A stretch of DNA of 42,390 nt from Bacteroidota bacterium (GCA_947453145.1 CANGFA010000020.1:1-42390), one strand, 5' to 3'; numbered from the stretch's first letter, positions 34,164 to 40,908 are shown. The notes: a model not told the origin generated them from the sequence alone. Numbers and translations are program-made.

Positions 34164-34574
34164 TTCATTGGGTTTGATTGCTAGTTTATAATGTATTAAG
34201 TTAAATATTCCTTTATATTATTTCATTAAAATAATCGGTTAAAGTAAAAATTTTTATTTTTTTTGCATGGCAGATAAGTGTTAGTTAAAAACTCATTGTT
34301 TAAACACCTTTATTATAATAGGCTGATATTCAAATTTTAATTTTACTTAGTGTATTAATTACATATTTGCTTTTCTCTATTTATTTCAAATACGACTAAA
34401 ATCGTTTAACATTTTATTCTGTTAAACTTTGAACATTTTGTTTAACTTAATGTTATTAAAAGTACAACGATTGGCTTGCTATTGCTTTGCATTATTGAAT
34501 AAGAAAACTTTAATGACAGCCGTAAAGAACATGTGGAGTGTTGTGAATTATTTTGTTCACCAAAACTCAACAAT
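34164..34574. promoter_or_regulatory. 411-bp divergent regulatory region between the YHYH operon and rhodopsin
   Basis: No gene seen in either strand. Very AT-rich. It contains GTTTAAC at 34404-34410, its inverse GTTAAAC at 34421-34427, GTTTAAC again at 34440-34446, and the palindrome GTTTAAAC at 34298-34305. A near-consensus -7 element TTGCTTTG lies at 34482-34489, about 85 nt before the rhodopsin ATG, without an evident -33 partner. Confidence 0.5.
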
Positions 34575-35291
34575 ATGGATCATTTGTCACTGATGTCAGT
34601 AGCGATTGCGAAAACTGACTATGTTTCTTTCACTTTCTTCGTAGGCACGATGGCTATGATGGCCGCTGCTGTATTCTTTTTTATGGAAGTAGGTAATACT
34701 AGTCCTGAATGGAGAACTTCTGTTCTTGTTTCTGGTTTAATTACTTTCATTGCTGCGGTTCACTATTATTACATGAGAGGTTATTATGCTGAAACGCATG
34801 ATTCTCCAACTTTCTTCCGTTATGTAGACTGGTTATTAACTGTGCCTTTAATGTGTGTTGAATTTTATTTGATCACGAAAAAAGCAGGTGGTACAGCAAG
34901 TATTTTATGGAAAATGATTTTAGGTTCTGTAGTAATGCTTGTAACTGGTTATATGGGTGAAGCAGGCTTAGGTAACCCAACTGTATGGGGTACTGTGAGT
35001 GCTATTGCATACTTCTATATTGTGTATGAAGTATGGATGGGAGATGTTAAAAAATTAGCTACCAACGCAGGTTCTGCTGTTGCTTCTGCAAACGCAGCAT
35101 TAGGTTGGTTTGTTTTAGTTGGTTGGGCTATTTATCCATTAGGATATTTAATTGGAACTGCCGACGGACAATGGTATGCTGGTTTCAAAAGTATTGGACT
35201 TGACATGAATGTTATTTATAATATTGGAGATGCAGTTAATAAAATTGGTTTCGGTTTAGTGATTTATAGCTTAAGTAGAAAATCTGCTTAA
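34575..35291 (+). CDS. Proteorhodopsin-type light-driven proton pump
   Basis: 238-residue seven-helix microbial rhodopsin. Retinal is bound by K223 in GDAVNKIGFG, with D219 four residues before. Helix C reads FRYVDWLLTVPLMCVEF: D85, T89 and E96 are the DTE set of proton pumps (acceptor and donor). M93 is at the proteorhodopsin position-105 tuning site, predicting green absorption. H63 in helix B matches the proton-acceptor-pairing histidine. In helix E, G139 in PTVWGTVS occupies the place of bacteriorhodopsin W138, the position that is Gly in antenna-binding xanthorhodopsins. A GTG start 14 codons upstream would add a polar, cysteine-containing leader; the ATG at 34575 is preferred. A strong terminator follows. 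Confidence 0.96.
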   Translation: MDHLSLMSVAIAKTDYVSFTFFVGTMAMMAAAVFFFMEVGNTSPEWRTSVLVSGLITFIAAVHYYYMRGYYAETHDSPTFFRYVDWLLTVPLMCVEFYLITKKAGGTASILWKMILGSVVMLVTGYMGEAGLGNPTVWGTVSAIAYFYIVYEVWMGDVKKLATNAGSAVASANAALGWFVLVGWAIYPLGYLIGTADGQWYAGFKSIGLDMNVIYNIGDAVNKIGFGLVIYSLSRKSA

Positions 35292-35307
35292 TACAATTGG
35301 TTTTAGC

Positions 35308-35339
35308 ATGGGGCAAGTTTTACTTGCCCCATTTTTTTT
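35308..35339 (+). terminator. Strong intrinsic terminator after rhodopsin
   Basis: Perfect 10-bp arms ATGGGGCAAG and CTTGCCCCAT with a 5-nt loop, followed by eight T. It lies between rhodopsin and blh, 11 nt before the blh ATG. Confidence 0.92.
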
Positions 35340-35350
35340 AATTATTGAAT

Positions 35351-36262
35351 ATGCAAATAAAATTAAGAGGTTATTTATTATTATTTGCTTTACTATTATT
35401 TATAGTTGATACGATTTGTCAGTTTTCTATTAATACCCAAATTTCGTTTTTAATTTTCATTTTAATTCTATTTGGCGTTCCTCATGGCGCCTTGGATTTA
35501 TATATTGACCAACATTTGCACCCTTCTGAAAAAGGACAAAAAATATTTTTGATTAAATATTTAGCAAATATTTTAGCTTATGCATTGGTTTGGTATTTCT
35601 TTCCCATTATTGCATTGGTCATTTTTATTTTAATCACTGCTTTTCATTTTGGTGAGATCGATTGGATGGGGAATACCCATCACCTAACTCATAAAATAAT
35701 TTACACCTTACTAGGATTTTCTTGGATCTTATTTATGCTCACCAAGAACATAAATTTTGCCTTGGATGTTTTTTTAACCATGGGCAGGTCGGGTATTAAA
35801 AAAGAGGAGATTATTGCGCTTGCAAATAATTTATATCCGTATACAATTTTATGTATTTTAGTTTTGCATAGCCTCTTATTCTTTTTTAAAAATTATTTCT
35901 TTGAAAAAAATAGTTTTTATTATTATACGCTATTACAAGCTGGTGTTTTAATTAGCTTTGTTTTATTCATGCCACTTTGGTTAAGCTTTGCTTTTTATTT
36001 TGGTTTTTGGCATTCCCTTTTGTCTTTTGATAAAATCAGGATTAATTTTCAGGTACCTAATACCATTAAAGGATGGAGCGGTTTACTTTTTAAGGCGGCT
36101 CCCTTTTCCATTATGGCTTGGTTTGGGTTCGCCTATATCACTTTCTTAACCCTTAGCAGCAAAGACGCATCTGGGATTTTTACTTTGTTATTTATAAGCC
36201 TTTCAGTGCTCGCGTTACCTCATTTACAGGTATTTACCAAGCTTAAATTAAAAAGTAATTAG
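35351..36262 (+). CDS. blh: Brp/Blh family beta-carotene 15,15'-dioxygenase
   Basis: 303-residue membrane enzyme that splits beta-carotene into two retinal molecules, the chromophore for the adjacent rhodopsin. Seen: H45 in FGVPHGALDLYID, H99 in FHFGEIDW, H221 in YFGFWHSLLSF, and the C-terminal LPHLQVF; about eight hydrophobic helices. Iron is held by histidines in this family. At the position where some Blh enzymes have a second His four residues after H221 (HSxxH), this protein has Ser. A TTG two codons upstream (35345) is an alternative start. It lies behind the rhodopsin terminator, so expression should depend on read-through or its own weak promoter. Confidence 0.94.
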   Translation: MQIKLRGYLLLFALLLFIVDTICQFSINTQISFLIFILILFGVPHGALDLYIDQHLHPSEKGQKIFLIKYLANILAYALVWYFFPIIALVIFILITAFHFGEIDWMGNTHHLTHKIIYTLLGFSWILFMLTKNINFALDVFLTMGRSGIKKEEIIALANNLYPYTILCILVLHSLLFFFKNYFFEKNSFYYYTLLQAGVLISFVLFMPLWLSFAFYFGFWHSLLSFDKIRINFQVPNTIKGWSGLLFKAAPFSIMAWFGFAYITFLTLSSKDASGIFTLLFISLSVLALPHLQVFTKLKLKSN

Positions 36263-36291
36263 TTAACTTTAAGGTTATATAATTACTTGTC

Positions 36292-38247
36292 ATGAAAAAA
36301 TTCTTCAAATTTTTAGGGTACACCTTCTTGTCTATTATTGGGTTAATAGCTATTTTATTAACCGTGGTTTATGTAAAAAGCTATATCGCATATAAAGATG
36401 CAGCTAAGCTAATTGGTAAAGAAGCACCCATTTTAAAAATAGACGGTCATGATTTTAGAGATTTAAACAAAAATGGCAAACTTGATGCCTATGAGGATTA
36501 TAGAGTAAGTACCGAAGACCGTATTACCAATTTAATAAGTCAAATGACTTTAGAGGAGAAAGCGGGAAGTATGTTTATTACCATGGCTGCAATGAATAGT
36601 GATGGTTCTCTTTCGGAAACACAATCTATTTTAAACCCCATTTCATATGTGGTGGAAGGGAATACTGCGATGGTGTTGGGGAAGAACATGAATCATTTAA
36701 ATACATTGCAATCTACTAGTCCTGAAGCAATGGTTACTTGGCATAATAATATTCAAAAATTAGCGGAGCGAAGTCGTTTAGGCATTCCATTAACACTGGC
36801 TACCGATCCAAGGCATGGTGTGCCTAATGCACCTGGTGCAAGTATTTATAGTCCCTTCTTTTCAAGTTGGCCTTCCACTTTAGGATTAGCTGCTACAAGA
36901 GACAGTAATTTGGTGCGCGCATTCGGCGACATTGCAAGACAAGAATATAAAGCATTGGGTTTTAGATTAACCTTATCACCCATGGCGGATTTAGCAACCG
37001 AGCCAAGATGGGGGAGAATTAATGGGACATTTGGAGAAGACGCCGAGTTGGCAGCAACCATGACAAAGGCATATATTTTAGGATTTCAAGGAGATAGCAT
37101 CAATGAAAATAGTGTGGAGTGTATGGTAAAACATTTTGCGGGTGGAGGGCCTCAGGAAAATGGACGTGATGCACATTTTCCTCCAGGACATCAAGTGTAT
37201 CCCGGAAATAATTTCAAATACCATTTAATACCATTTGAAAAAGGAGCTTTTGCGGCAGGTGCTGCACAGGTAATGCCTTATTATGGTTTGCCTGTTGGAC
37301 AAACAAGTGAGGACGTAGGATTTGGATACAATAAAGATATTATTACAGGCTTATTAAGAAACACTTATCATTTTGATGGTATAGTTTGCACCGATTGGGG
37401 TTTGGTAACCGATGCTAAAATATTAGGTTATACCTTAAAGCCAGCTGCTGCACATGGGGTTGAAAATTTAACGGCAAAGCAAAGAATGGGAAAAATTATC
37501 AATGCAGGATGTGATATGTTTGGAGGGGAAGCACTTCCTAATGTGGTTGTTGAATTGGTAAAAGAAGGAAAAGTTTCTGAAAAAAGAATTGATTCTTCGA
37601 TGCGCAGAATTTTAAGAGAGAAATTTCGTTTAGGTTTATTTGATCATCCTTATTTGGATCCTGAAGGTGTAAAAGTAATTAACAATCCTACTTTTGCTGC
37701 TAAAGGGATTGAGGCACAGCAAAAATCATTGGTACTGTTAAAAAATGAATCCAACATTTTACCCTTAAAGTCAAGTACAAAAATTTTCTTGGAAGGTTTT
37801 AATAAGGAAGAAACCAAAGAATTCACAAATGTGGTTAGCAGTATGGAGGCCGCCGACGTAATTATTTTAAAAATTAATACCCCAGACAATGCGGGCCCTG
37901 AAAAATATTTTTTACAAAAATTATTCAATCATGGTTCATTGGCATTTTCTGATAAAGAGGAAGCACGTTTGTTAAAAATTATTCAGTTCAAACCAACCAT
38001 CACGGTCATTAATTTACAAAGACCTGCGGTGATACCAAATATCAATAAATCCTCAAAGGCTTTAATCGCTGACTTCTCTTCACAGGATAATGTGATTTTA
38101 GATTTAATCATGGGTAAGTTTAAGCCAACAGGGAAATTGCCATTTGAATTACCTTCATCCATGGACGAGGTTTTAAAGCAAAAGGAAGATGTACCTTATG
38201 ATACTAAAAACCCTTTGTATAAGTTTGGTGCAGGGATGGGGTATTAG
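36292..38247 (+). CDS. Glycoside hydrolase family 3 (beta-glucosidase-like)
   Basis: 651 residues with an N-terminal signal or anchor (FLGYTFLSIIGLIAILLTVV). Next is an EF-hand-like calcium loop, DLNKNGKLDAYED at residues 57-69, before the GH3 (beta/alpha)8 domain. That domain shows ATDPRHGVP, the KHF motif in VECMVKHFAGGG, and the nucleophile D368 in GIVCTDWG. The second alpha/beta domain has QQKSLVLLKNESNILPL and ends at TGKLPFELPSS; no fibronectin-type C-terminal domain is present. It acts on beta-linked glucosides or similar sugars in the periplasm or at the cell surface. Neighbouring genes give no polysaccharide-utilisation context (no SusCD). Confidence 0.93.
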   Translation: MKKFFKFLGYTFLSIIGLIAILLTVVYVKSYIAYKDAAKLIGKEAPILKIDGHDFRDLNKNGKLDAYEDYRVSTEDRITNLISQMTLEEKAGSMFITMAAMNSDGSLSETQSILNPISYVVEGNTAMVLGKNMNHLNTLQSTSPEAMVTWHNNIQKLAERSRLGIPLTLATDPRHGVPNAPGASIYSPFFSSWPSTLGLAATRDSNLVRAFGDIARQEYKALGFRLTLSPMADLATEPRWGRINGTFGEDAELAATMTKAYILGFQGDSINENSVECMVKHFAGGGPQENGRDAHFPPGHQVYPGNNFKYHLIPFEKGAFAAGAAQVMPYYGLPVGQTSEDVGFGYNKDIITGLLRNTYHFDGIVCTDWGLVTDAKILGYTLKPAAAHGVENLTAKQRMGKIINAGCDMFGGEALPNVVVELVKEGKVSEKRIDSSMRRILREKFRLGLFDHPYLDPEGVKVINNPTFAAKGIEAQQKSLVLLKNESNILPLKSSTKIFLEGFNKEETKEFTNVVSSMEAADVIILKINTPDNAGPEKYFLQKLFNHGSLAFSDKEEARLLKIIQFKPTITVINLQRPAVIPNINKSSKALIADFSSQDNVILDLIMGKFKPTGKLPFELPSSMDEVLKQKEDVPYDTKNPLYKFGAGMGY

Positions 38248-38259
38248 AAATTTAATTGC

Positions 38260-38284
38260 AACTACCGAGGCTTACTCGGTAGTT
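38260..38284. terminator. Hairpin at the 3' ends of the GH3 and XRE genes
   Basis: Perfect 10-bp arms AACTACCGAG and CTCGGTAGTT around GCTTA, between two convergent genes. No long T tract. Similar in sequence to the hairpin at 38661-38691. Confidence 0.6.
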
Positions 38285-38586
38285 CAAAAATGAATATTTA
38301 ATTCAAGTTTAGCATCAAGTCCAATTTCAACCAATCGCTGTAAATTTGATAAACGTATTTCTTTAATATCGTTTTCTATTTTTGAAATGTATGACTTAGT
38401 GGTTCCTAATTTCAAGGCAAGCGCTTCTTGCGTCAAGCCCTTTCTTAGCCTGGCTTCTTGGAGCATAGCCCCAAGCTTAAAATTTTCATATCCCTTTTCA
38501 AAAGAGTCTCTTTTTTTAGTTCCAATTTCACCATATTGGTTCTCTATAAATTGATCTAGGGAAATAGTATTATTTTTCGTTTTCAT
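38284..38586 (-). CDS. XRE-family HTH protein, antitoxin-like
   Basis: 100 residues: an N-terminal helical arm (SLDQFIENQYGEIGTKKRDS) followed by a Cro/C1-type HTH, LQEARLRKGLTQEALALKLG, then TTKSYISKIEND, and a short C-terminal strand region (IGLDAKLELNIHF). This layout is that of antitoxins of HigBA/RelE-type modules in which the toxin gene comes first. Here no toxin gene lies upstream: the 178 bp before it hold only hairpins. It may be an orphan antitoxin or a stand-alone regulator. Flanked by two related inverted repeats. Confidence 0.88.
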   Translation of the reverse strand: MKTKNNTISLDQFIENQYGEIGTKKRDSFEKGYENFKLGAMLQEARLRKGLTQEALALKLGTTKSYISKIENDIKEIRLSNLQRLVEIGLDAKLELNIHF

Positions 38587-38660
38587 AATTTAATTTTATT
38601 TGAATCCATATACTAAATTAATCAAAGTTGCCCGAAAGTGAAACTAATTTTTACCCACAA

Positions 38661-38691
38661 TTGAACTGTTCGGAATTACCGAATAGTTCAA
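38661..38691. repeat. Inverted repeat upstream of the XRE gene
   Basis: 13-bp arms TTGAACTGTTCGG and CCGAATAGTTCAA with one G-T pair and an AATTA loop. Shares TAGTTCAAAAA with the hairpin at the other end of the XRE gene. Candidate operator or leftover of a mobile unit. Confidence 0.55.
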
Positions 38692-38714
38692 AAAGGCAAG
38701 GTTTTATAATAAAG

Positions 38715-38743
38715 TCAGTAGTCAAGGATTCCTTGACTACTGA
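38715..38743 (-). terminator. Perfect 13-bp hairpin downstream of higA
   Basis: Arms TCAGTAGTCAAGG and CCTTGACTACTGA with a 3-nt loop, 22 nt after the higA stop. Few T follow, so termination may be weak; an operator is an alternative. Confidence 0.6.
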
Positions 38744-38764
38744 ATCAACCTAGATCATTTTTCT

Positions 38765-39058
38765 TTAATTCGGCGAATATCTTTTAATAAGCTTTAGGTC
38801 AGATCCTTTTAACAGTAGTTCTTCTTCAATGTCAAAATCATTTTGAAGTCCTAACCAAAAGTTTGGTGTATTACCAAAGTACTTTGAAAGTCTCAAAGCA
38901 GTATCTGCAGTTATACTTCGATTTCCTTTTAGTATTTCAGATATTCTTGTTTGAGGTACTCCAATATCCATACATAGTCTATATGCACTTATTCCTAATG
39001 GGGCAAGAAATTCTTCTTTTAAGACATCTCCTGGGTGTATGTTTTTTAATTTTTTCAT
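38765..39058 (-). CDS. higA: HigA family addiction module antitoxin
   Basis: 97 residues with the HigA signature IHPGDVLKEEFLAPLGISAY followed by an HTH (RLCMDIGVPQTRISEILKGN) and the typical TADTALRLSKYFGNTPNFWL segment. It should bind and neutralise HigB and repress the operon through its HTH. It follows higB by 9 nt, the usual toxin-first order of higBA. The likely operator is the palindrome at 39364-39386. Confidence 0.95.
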   Translation of the reverse strand: MKKLKNIHPGDVLKEEFLAPLGISAYRLCMDIGVPQTRISEILKGNRSITADTALRLSKYFGNTPNFWLGLQNDFDIEEELLLKGSDLKLIKRYSPN

Positions 39059-39067
39059 AGTGTCTAT

Positions 39068-39349
39068 TTAATGATAGTCAATAATTTCAACTTCTTCTGC
39101 ATTTTCATTACTCCAGATGAAGATTATTCTCCATCTATTATTTATTCTGATGGAATAGTAACCTGACAAATAACCTTTTAATTTCTCCAAGTGATTTGAA
39201 GGCGGGATAGTTAAGTCTACTAAGTTCTCTGATCTATGTAGCATTCTTAATTTCCTTCTTGCTATCTCTTGAATGTTTACAGGTAATTTCAGGGATTGAT
39301 CACCATTCCAAATCTTTAGGGTTTCTTTATTTCCAAAACTAAGTATCAT
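39068..39349 (-). CDS. higB: HigB/RelE-family toxin
   Basis: 93 residues of the HigB branch of the RelE/ParE superfamily, a ribosome-dependent mRNA interferase. Seen: the N-terminal MILSFGNKETLKIWNG, DLTIPPSNHLEKLKG, then YSIRINNRWRIIFIW with the conserved arginines, and the acidic VEIIDYH ending with the C-terminal histidine expected in active HigB. Looks intact. First gene of the pair, with promoter and palindrome directly upstream. Confidence 0.94.
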   Translation of the reverse strand: MILSFGNKETLKIWNGDQSLKLPVNIQEIARRKLRMLHRSENLVDLTIPPSNHLEKLKGYLSGYYSIRINNRWRIIFIWSNENAEEVEIIDYH

Positions 39350-39363
39350 ACTAACGTTTTACG

Positions 39364-39386
39364 ATACTTACGCCAAAGGTAAGTAT
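39364..39386 (-). promoter_or_regulatory. higBA operator/promoter
   Basis: Palindrome ATACTTAC (39364-39371) and GTAAGTAT (39379-39386) with a 7-nt spacer. A perfect -7 element TACCTTTG (minus strand, 39374-39381) lies inside it. Binding here would block the promoter, as expected for HigA autorepression. Confidence 0.65.
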
Positions 39387-39439
39387 TATTAATTAAACTG
39401 TATTATACTTATTTGTTTTAATTATAAAATTTCGGGAAA

Positions 39440-39610
39440 TACGCTCAAGACGCTTTGGATTGACGGCTCATTTCATTCGCCGTCATCCCAAATGGGCTCC
39501 TTACCCAAAGCCTTCCAAACAAACACGGGACTGCCGTTTTTAACTTCGTTCAAAACGTCTTCCTCGGCAGGGATCCTTACCCAAAGCGGCTCATTTGCAT
39601 GAGCCGCTTT
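39440..39610. other. G+C-richer structured block with possible gene relic
   Basis: This part of the 443-bp stretch without a convincing gene (39350-39792) is visibly richer in G+C than its surroundings. It holds nested inverted repeats (TGACGGC/GCCGTCA at 39461-39485; CTGCCG/CGGCAG around 39531-39569; a perfect 12-bp hairpin at 39583-39610) and a 13-bp direct repeat CCTTACCCAAAGC at 39499 and 39575. A minus-strand frame of 48 codons without a start (39473-39619) reads like protein (EPLWVRIPAEEDVLNEV, then SPVFVWKALGKEPIWDDGE), suggesting the decayed end of a gene. Confidence 0.4.
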
Positions 39611-39694
39611 GTAGCCACCTTAGGAGCTAGTTTGAATGAATTTGCTGGTGATGTTAGGGCAATTTTAACCCCAAATCTTAAAAATCTTCATTAG
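39599..39694 (+). pseudogene. 31-codon reading frame containing the first 60-bp repeat
   Basis: ATG at 39599 inside the 3' arm of the 12-bp hairpin, TAG at 39692-39694. The product begins MSRFVATLGASLNEFAGDVR. The second repeat copy encodes nearly the same peptide (FVASLGASLEDFAGDVRAIL) with mainly third-position or conservative changes. It may be a small gene or a truncated gene start; not recognised. Confidence 0.3.
39608..39667 (+). repeat. 60-bp direct repeat, copy 1 (upstream of Fic)
   Basis: 53 of 60 positions identical to copy 2 at 40947-41006, same orientation. Core begins TTTGTAGCC and ends ATTTTA. Confidence 0.85.
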
Positions 39695-39738
39695 TTACAT
39701 ATGATTCAGATTTCATCAATTTTGACACCTATTTTTTT

Positions 39739-39774
39739 AATATAAGTCAGAAAACGCATATTTTGACTTATATT
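39739..39774. promoter_or_regulatory. Perfect 11-bp inverted repeat at the fic promoter
   Basis: AATATAAGTCA (39739-39749) and TGACTTATATT (39764-39774), 25 bp centre to centre. The right arm overlaps the -7 element TATATTTG (39769-39776). A candidate operator for a dimeric regulator, perhaps the Fic protein's own winged helix. Confidence 0.65.
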
Positions 39775-39776
39775 TG
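39769..39776 (+). promoter_or_regulatory. fic promoter -7 element TATATTTG
   Basis: Perfect TAnnTTTG, 16 nt before the ATG at 39793. Overlaps the right arm of the inverted repeat. Confidence 0.5.
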
Positions 39777-39792
39777 ATTTAAATGAATCAAA

Positions 39793-40854
39793 ATGATACC
39801 TTTTCTACCATTGCAAGTTGAAGTTGAAACAAAGACTGTTTTAAGAAAATTAGCAGCAGCACATCAGCGCCTAGCTGAATTTAAAGGAGTAATTACAAGC
39901 ATTCCTAATCAAAATATTTTGCTCGAAACGCTCACATTAAGAGAAGCTAAGGAAAGTTCAGCTATTGAAAACATTATAAGCACATTTGCCGAAGTTTATC
40001 AAAGTAGCGTTTACTCCAATTTGTTTGCATCCCCAGAAGCGAAAGAGGTTCATTTATATGCCGAGGCTTTAAAGCAAGGATTCAATTTGATACAATCAAG
40101 TGGGCTACTCACTAATAACCACATATTGAAAATACAATCAGTAATTGAACAAAATGATGCGGGGTTTAGAAAAGTCCCGGGGACAAAATTGTTAAACGAA
40201 AATACTGGGGAAGTTGTGTATATGCCACCACAGGATGCATTAGAGATTGAAAGTTTAATGCAAAACCTTGAAGCGTTTATAAATAATGATGAGTTAGCAG
40301 ATATAGATCCTTTAATTAAAATGGCCATCATACATCATCAGTTTGAAACGATTCACCCATTTTATGATGGCAATGGACGTACTGGCCGTATCATTAATAT
40401 TTTATACTTAGTGAATAAAAAATTATTAGATATCCCTGTACTTTATTTAAGTAGGTATATCATTAGTAAGAAAAGCGAATATTATGAACAGCTACAAAAA
40501 GTAAGAGAAACTGGAAATTGGGAACCTTGGATTTTATTTATTTTGGATGGTGTTGAAAATACTGCAAAAGAGGGTGTTCTTTTAATTAATGCTATTCATA
40601 AAGCAATGCAAAAGTATAAACATGAAATAAAAGCGAAGCTTCCAAAATTATATAGCCAAGACCTACTGAATAATTTATTTAAATATCCTTATACCAAAAT
40701 TGAATTTATAGAACGTGATTTGTCTGTAAGTAGAAGTACCGCAATTAGATATTTAGAGGAACTAGTGAAGAATGACTTTTTGAAAAAGCAAAAGTTGGGT
40801 AGGGAAAGCTATTATGTCAACAATTCCCTAATTGAATTATTGAGTCAGAATTAA
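39793..40854 (+). CDS. Class II Fic protein with C-terminal winged helix
   Basis: 353-residue Fic AMP-transferase (or related nucleotidyl/phosphoryl transferase). The N-terminal Fic_N region holds an inhibitory-helix motif (S/T)xxxE(G/N) as S55-SAI-E59-N60 in KESSAIENI, which defines class II autoinhibited Fic proteins. The catalytic loop is HPFYDGNGRTGR (H188 to R199), intact. The last ~75 residues form a winged-helix domain (IEFIERDLSVSRSTAIRYLE, then ELVKNDFLKKQKLG), giving DNA-binding potential. Targets are unknown. An 11-bp inverted repeat covers its promoter, and 60-bp direct repeats flank the gene, so it may have arrived as a unit. Confidence 0.94.
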   Translation: MIPFLPLQVEVETKTVLRKLAAAHQRLAEFKGVITSIPNQNILLETLTLREAKESSAIENIISTFAEVYQSSVYSNLFASPEAKEVHLYAEALKQGFNLIQSSGLLTNNHILKIQSVIEQNDAGFRKVPGTKLLNENTGEVVYMPPQDALEIESLMQNLEAFINNDELADIDPLIKMAIIHHQFETIHPFYDGNGRTGRIINILYLVNKKLLDIPVLYLSRYIISKKSEYYEQLQKVRETGNWEPWILFILDGVENTAKEGVLLINAIHKAMQKYKHEIKAKLPKLYSQDLLNNLFKYPYTKIEFIERDLSVSRSTAIRYLEELVKNDFLKKQKLGRESYYVNNSLIELLSQN

Positions 40855-40877
40855 TTTCGTATGTATTGACTAAAAGG

Positions 40878-40907
40878 AAAAAACCGACCCAATTGGGTCG
40901 GTTTTTT
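40878..40907. terminator. Perfect 30-bp palindromic bidirectional terminator
   Basis: Symmetric stem with A6 on one side and T6 on the other and a CCGACCC/GGGTCGG core, between the convergent fic and tail-fibre-like genes. Confidence 0.92.
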
Positions 40908-40908
40908 A

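Noticed and set aside
34533..34574. Upstream GTG start that adds 14 residues to rhodopsin
   Set aside because: The added segment is polar with three cysteines and unlike rhodopsin N-termini; the ATG at 34575 fits.
38587..38764. Toxin gene expected upstream of the XRE antitoxin
   Set aside because: Minus-strand frames here are short and broken by hairpins; no RelE/HigB-like segment can be read.
39350..39792. CRISPR or retron-like RNA in the gene-poor stretch
   Set aside because: Only two copies of the 13-bp repeat, no regular spacers, and no reverse transcriptase or Cas gene in the window.
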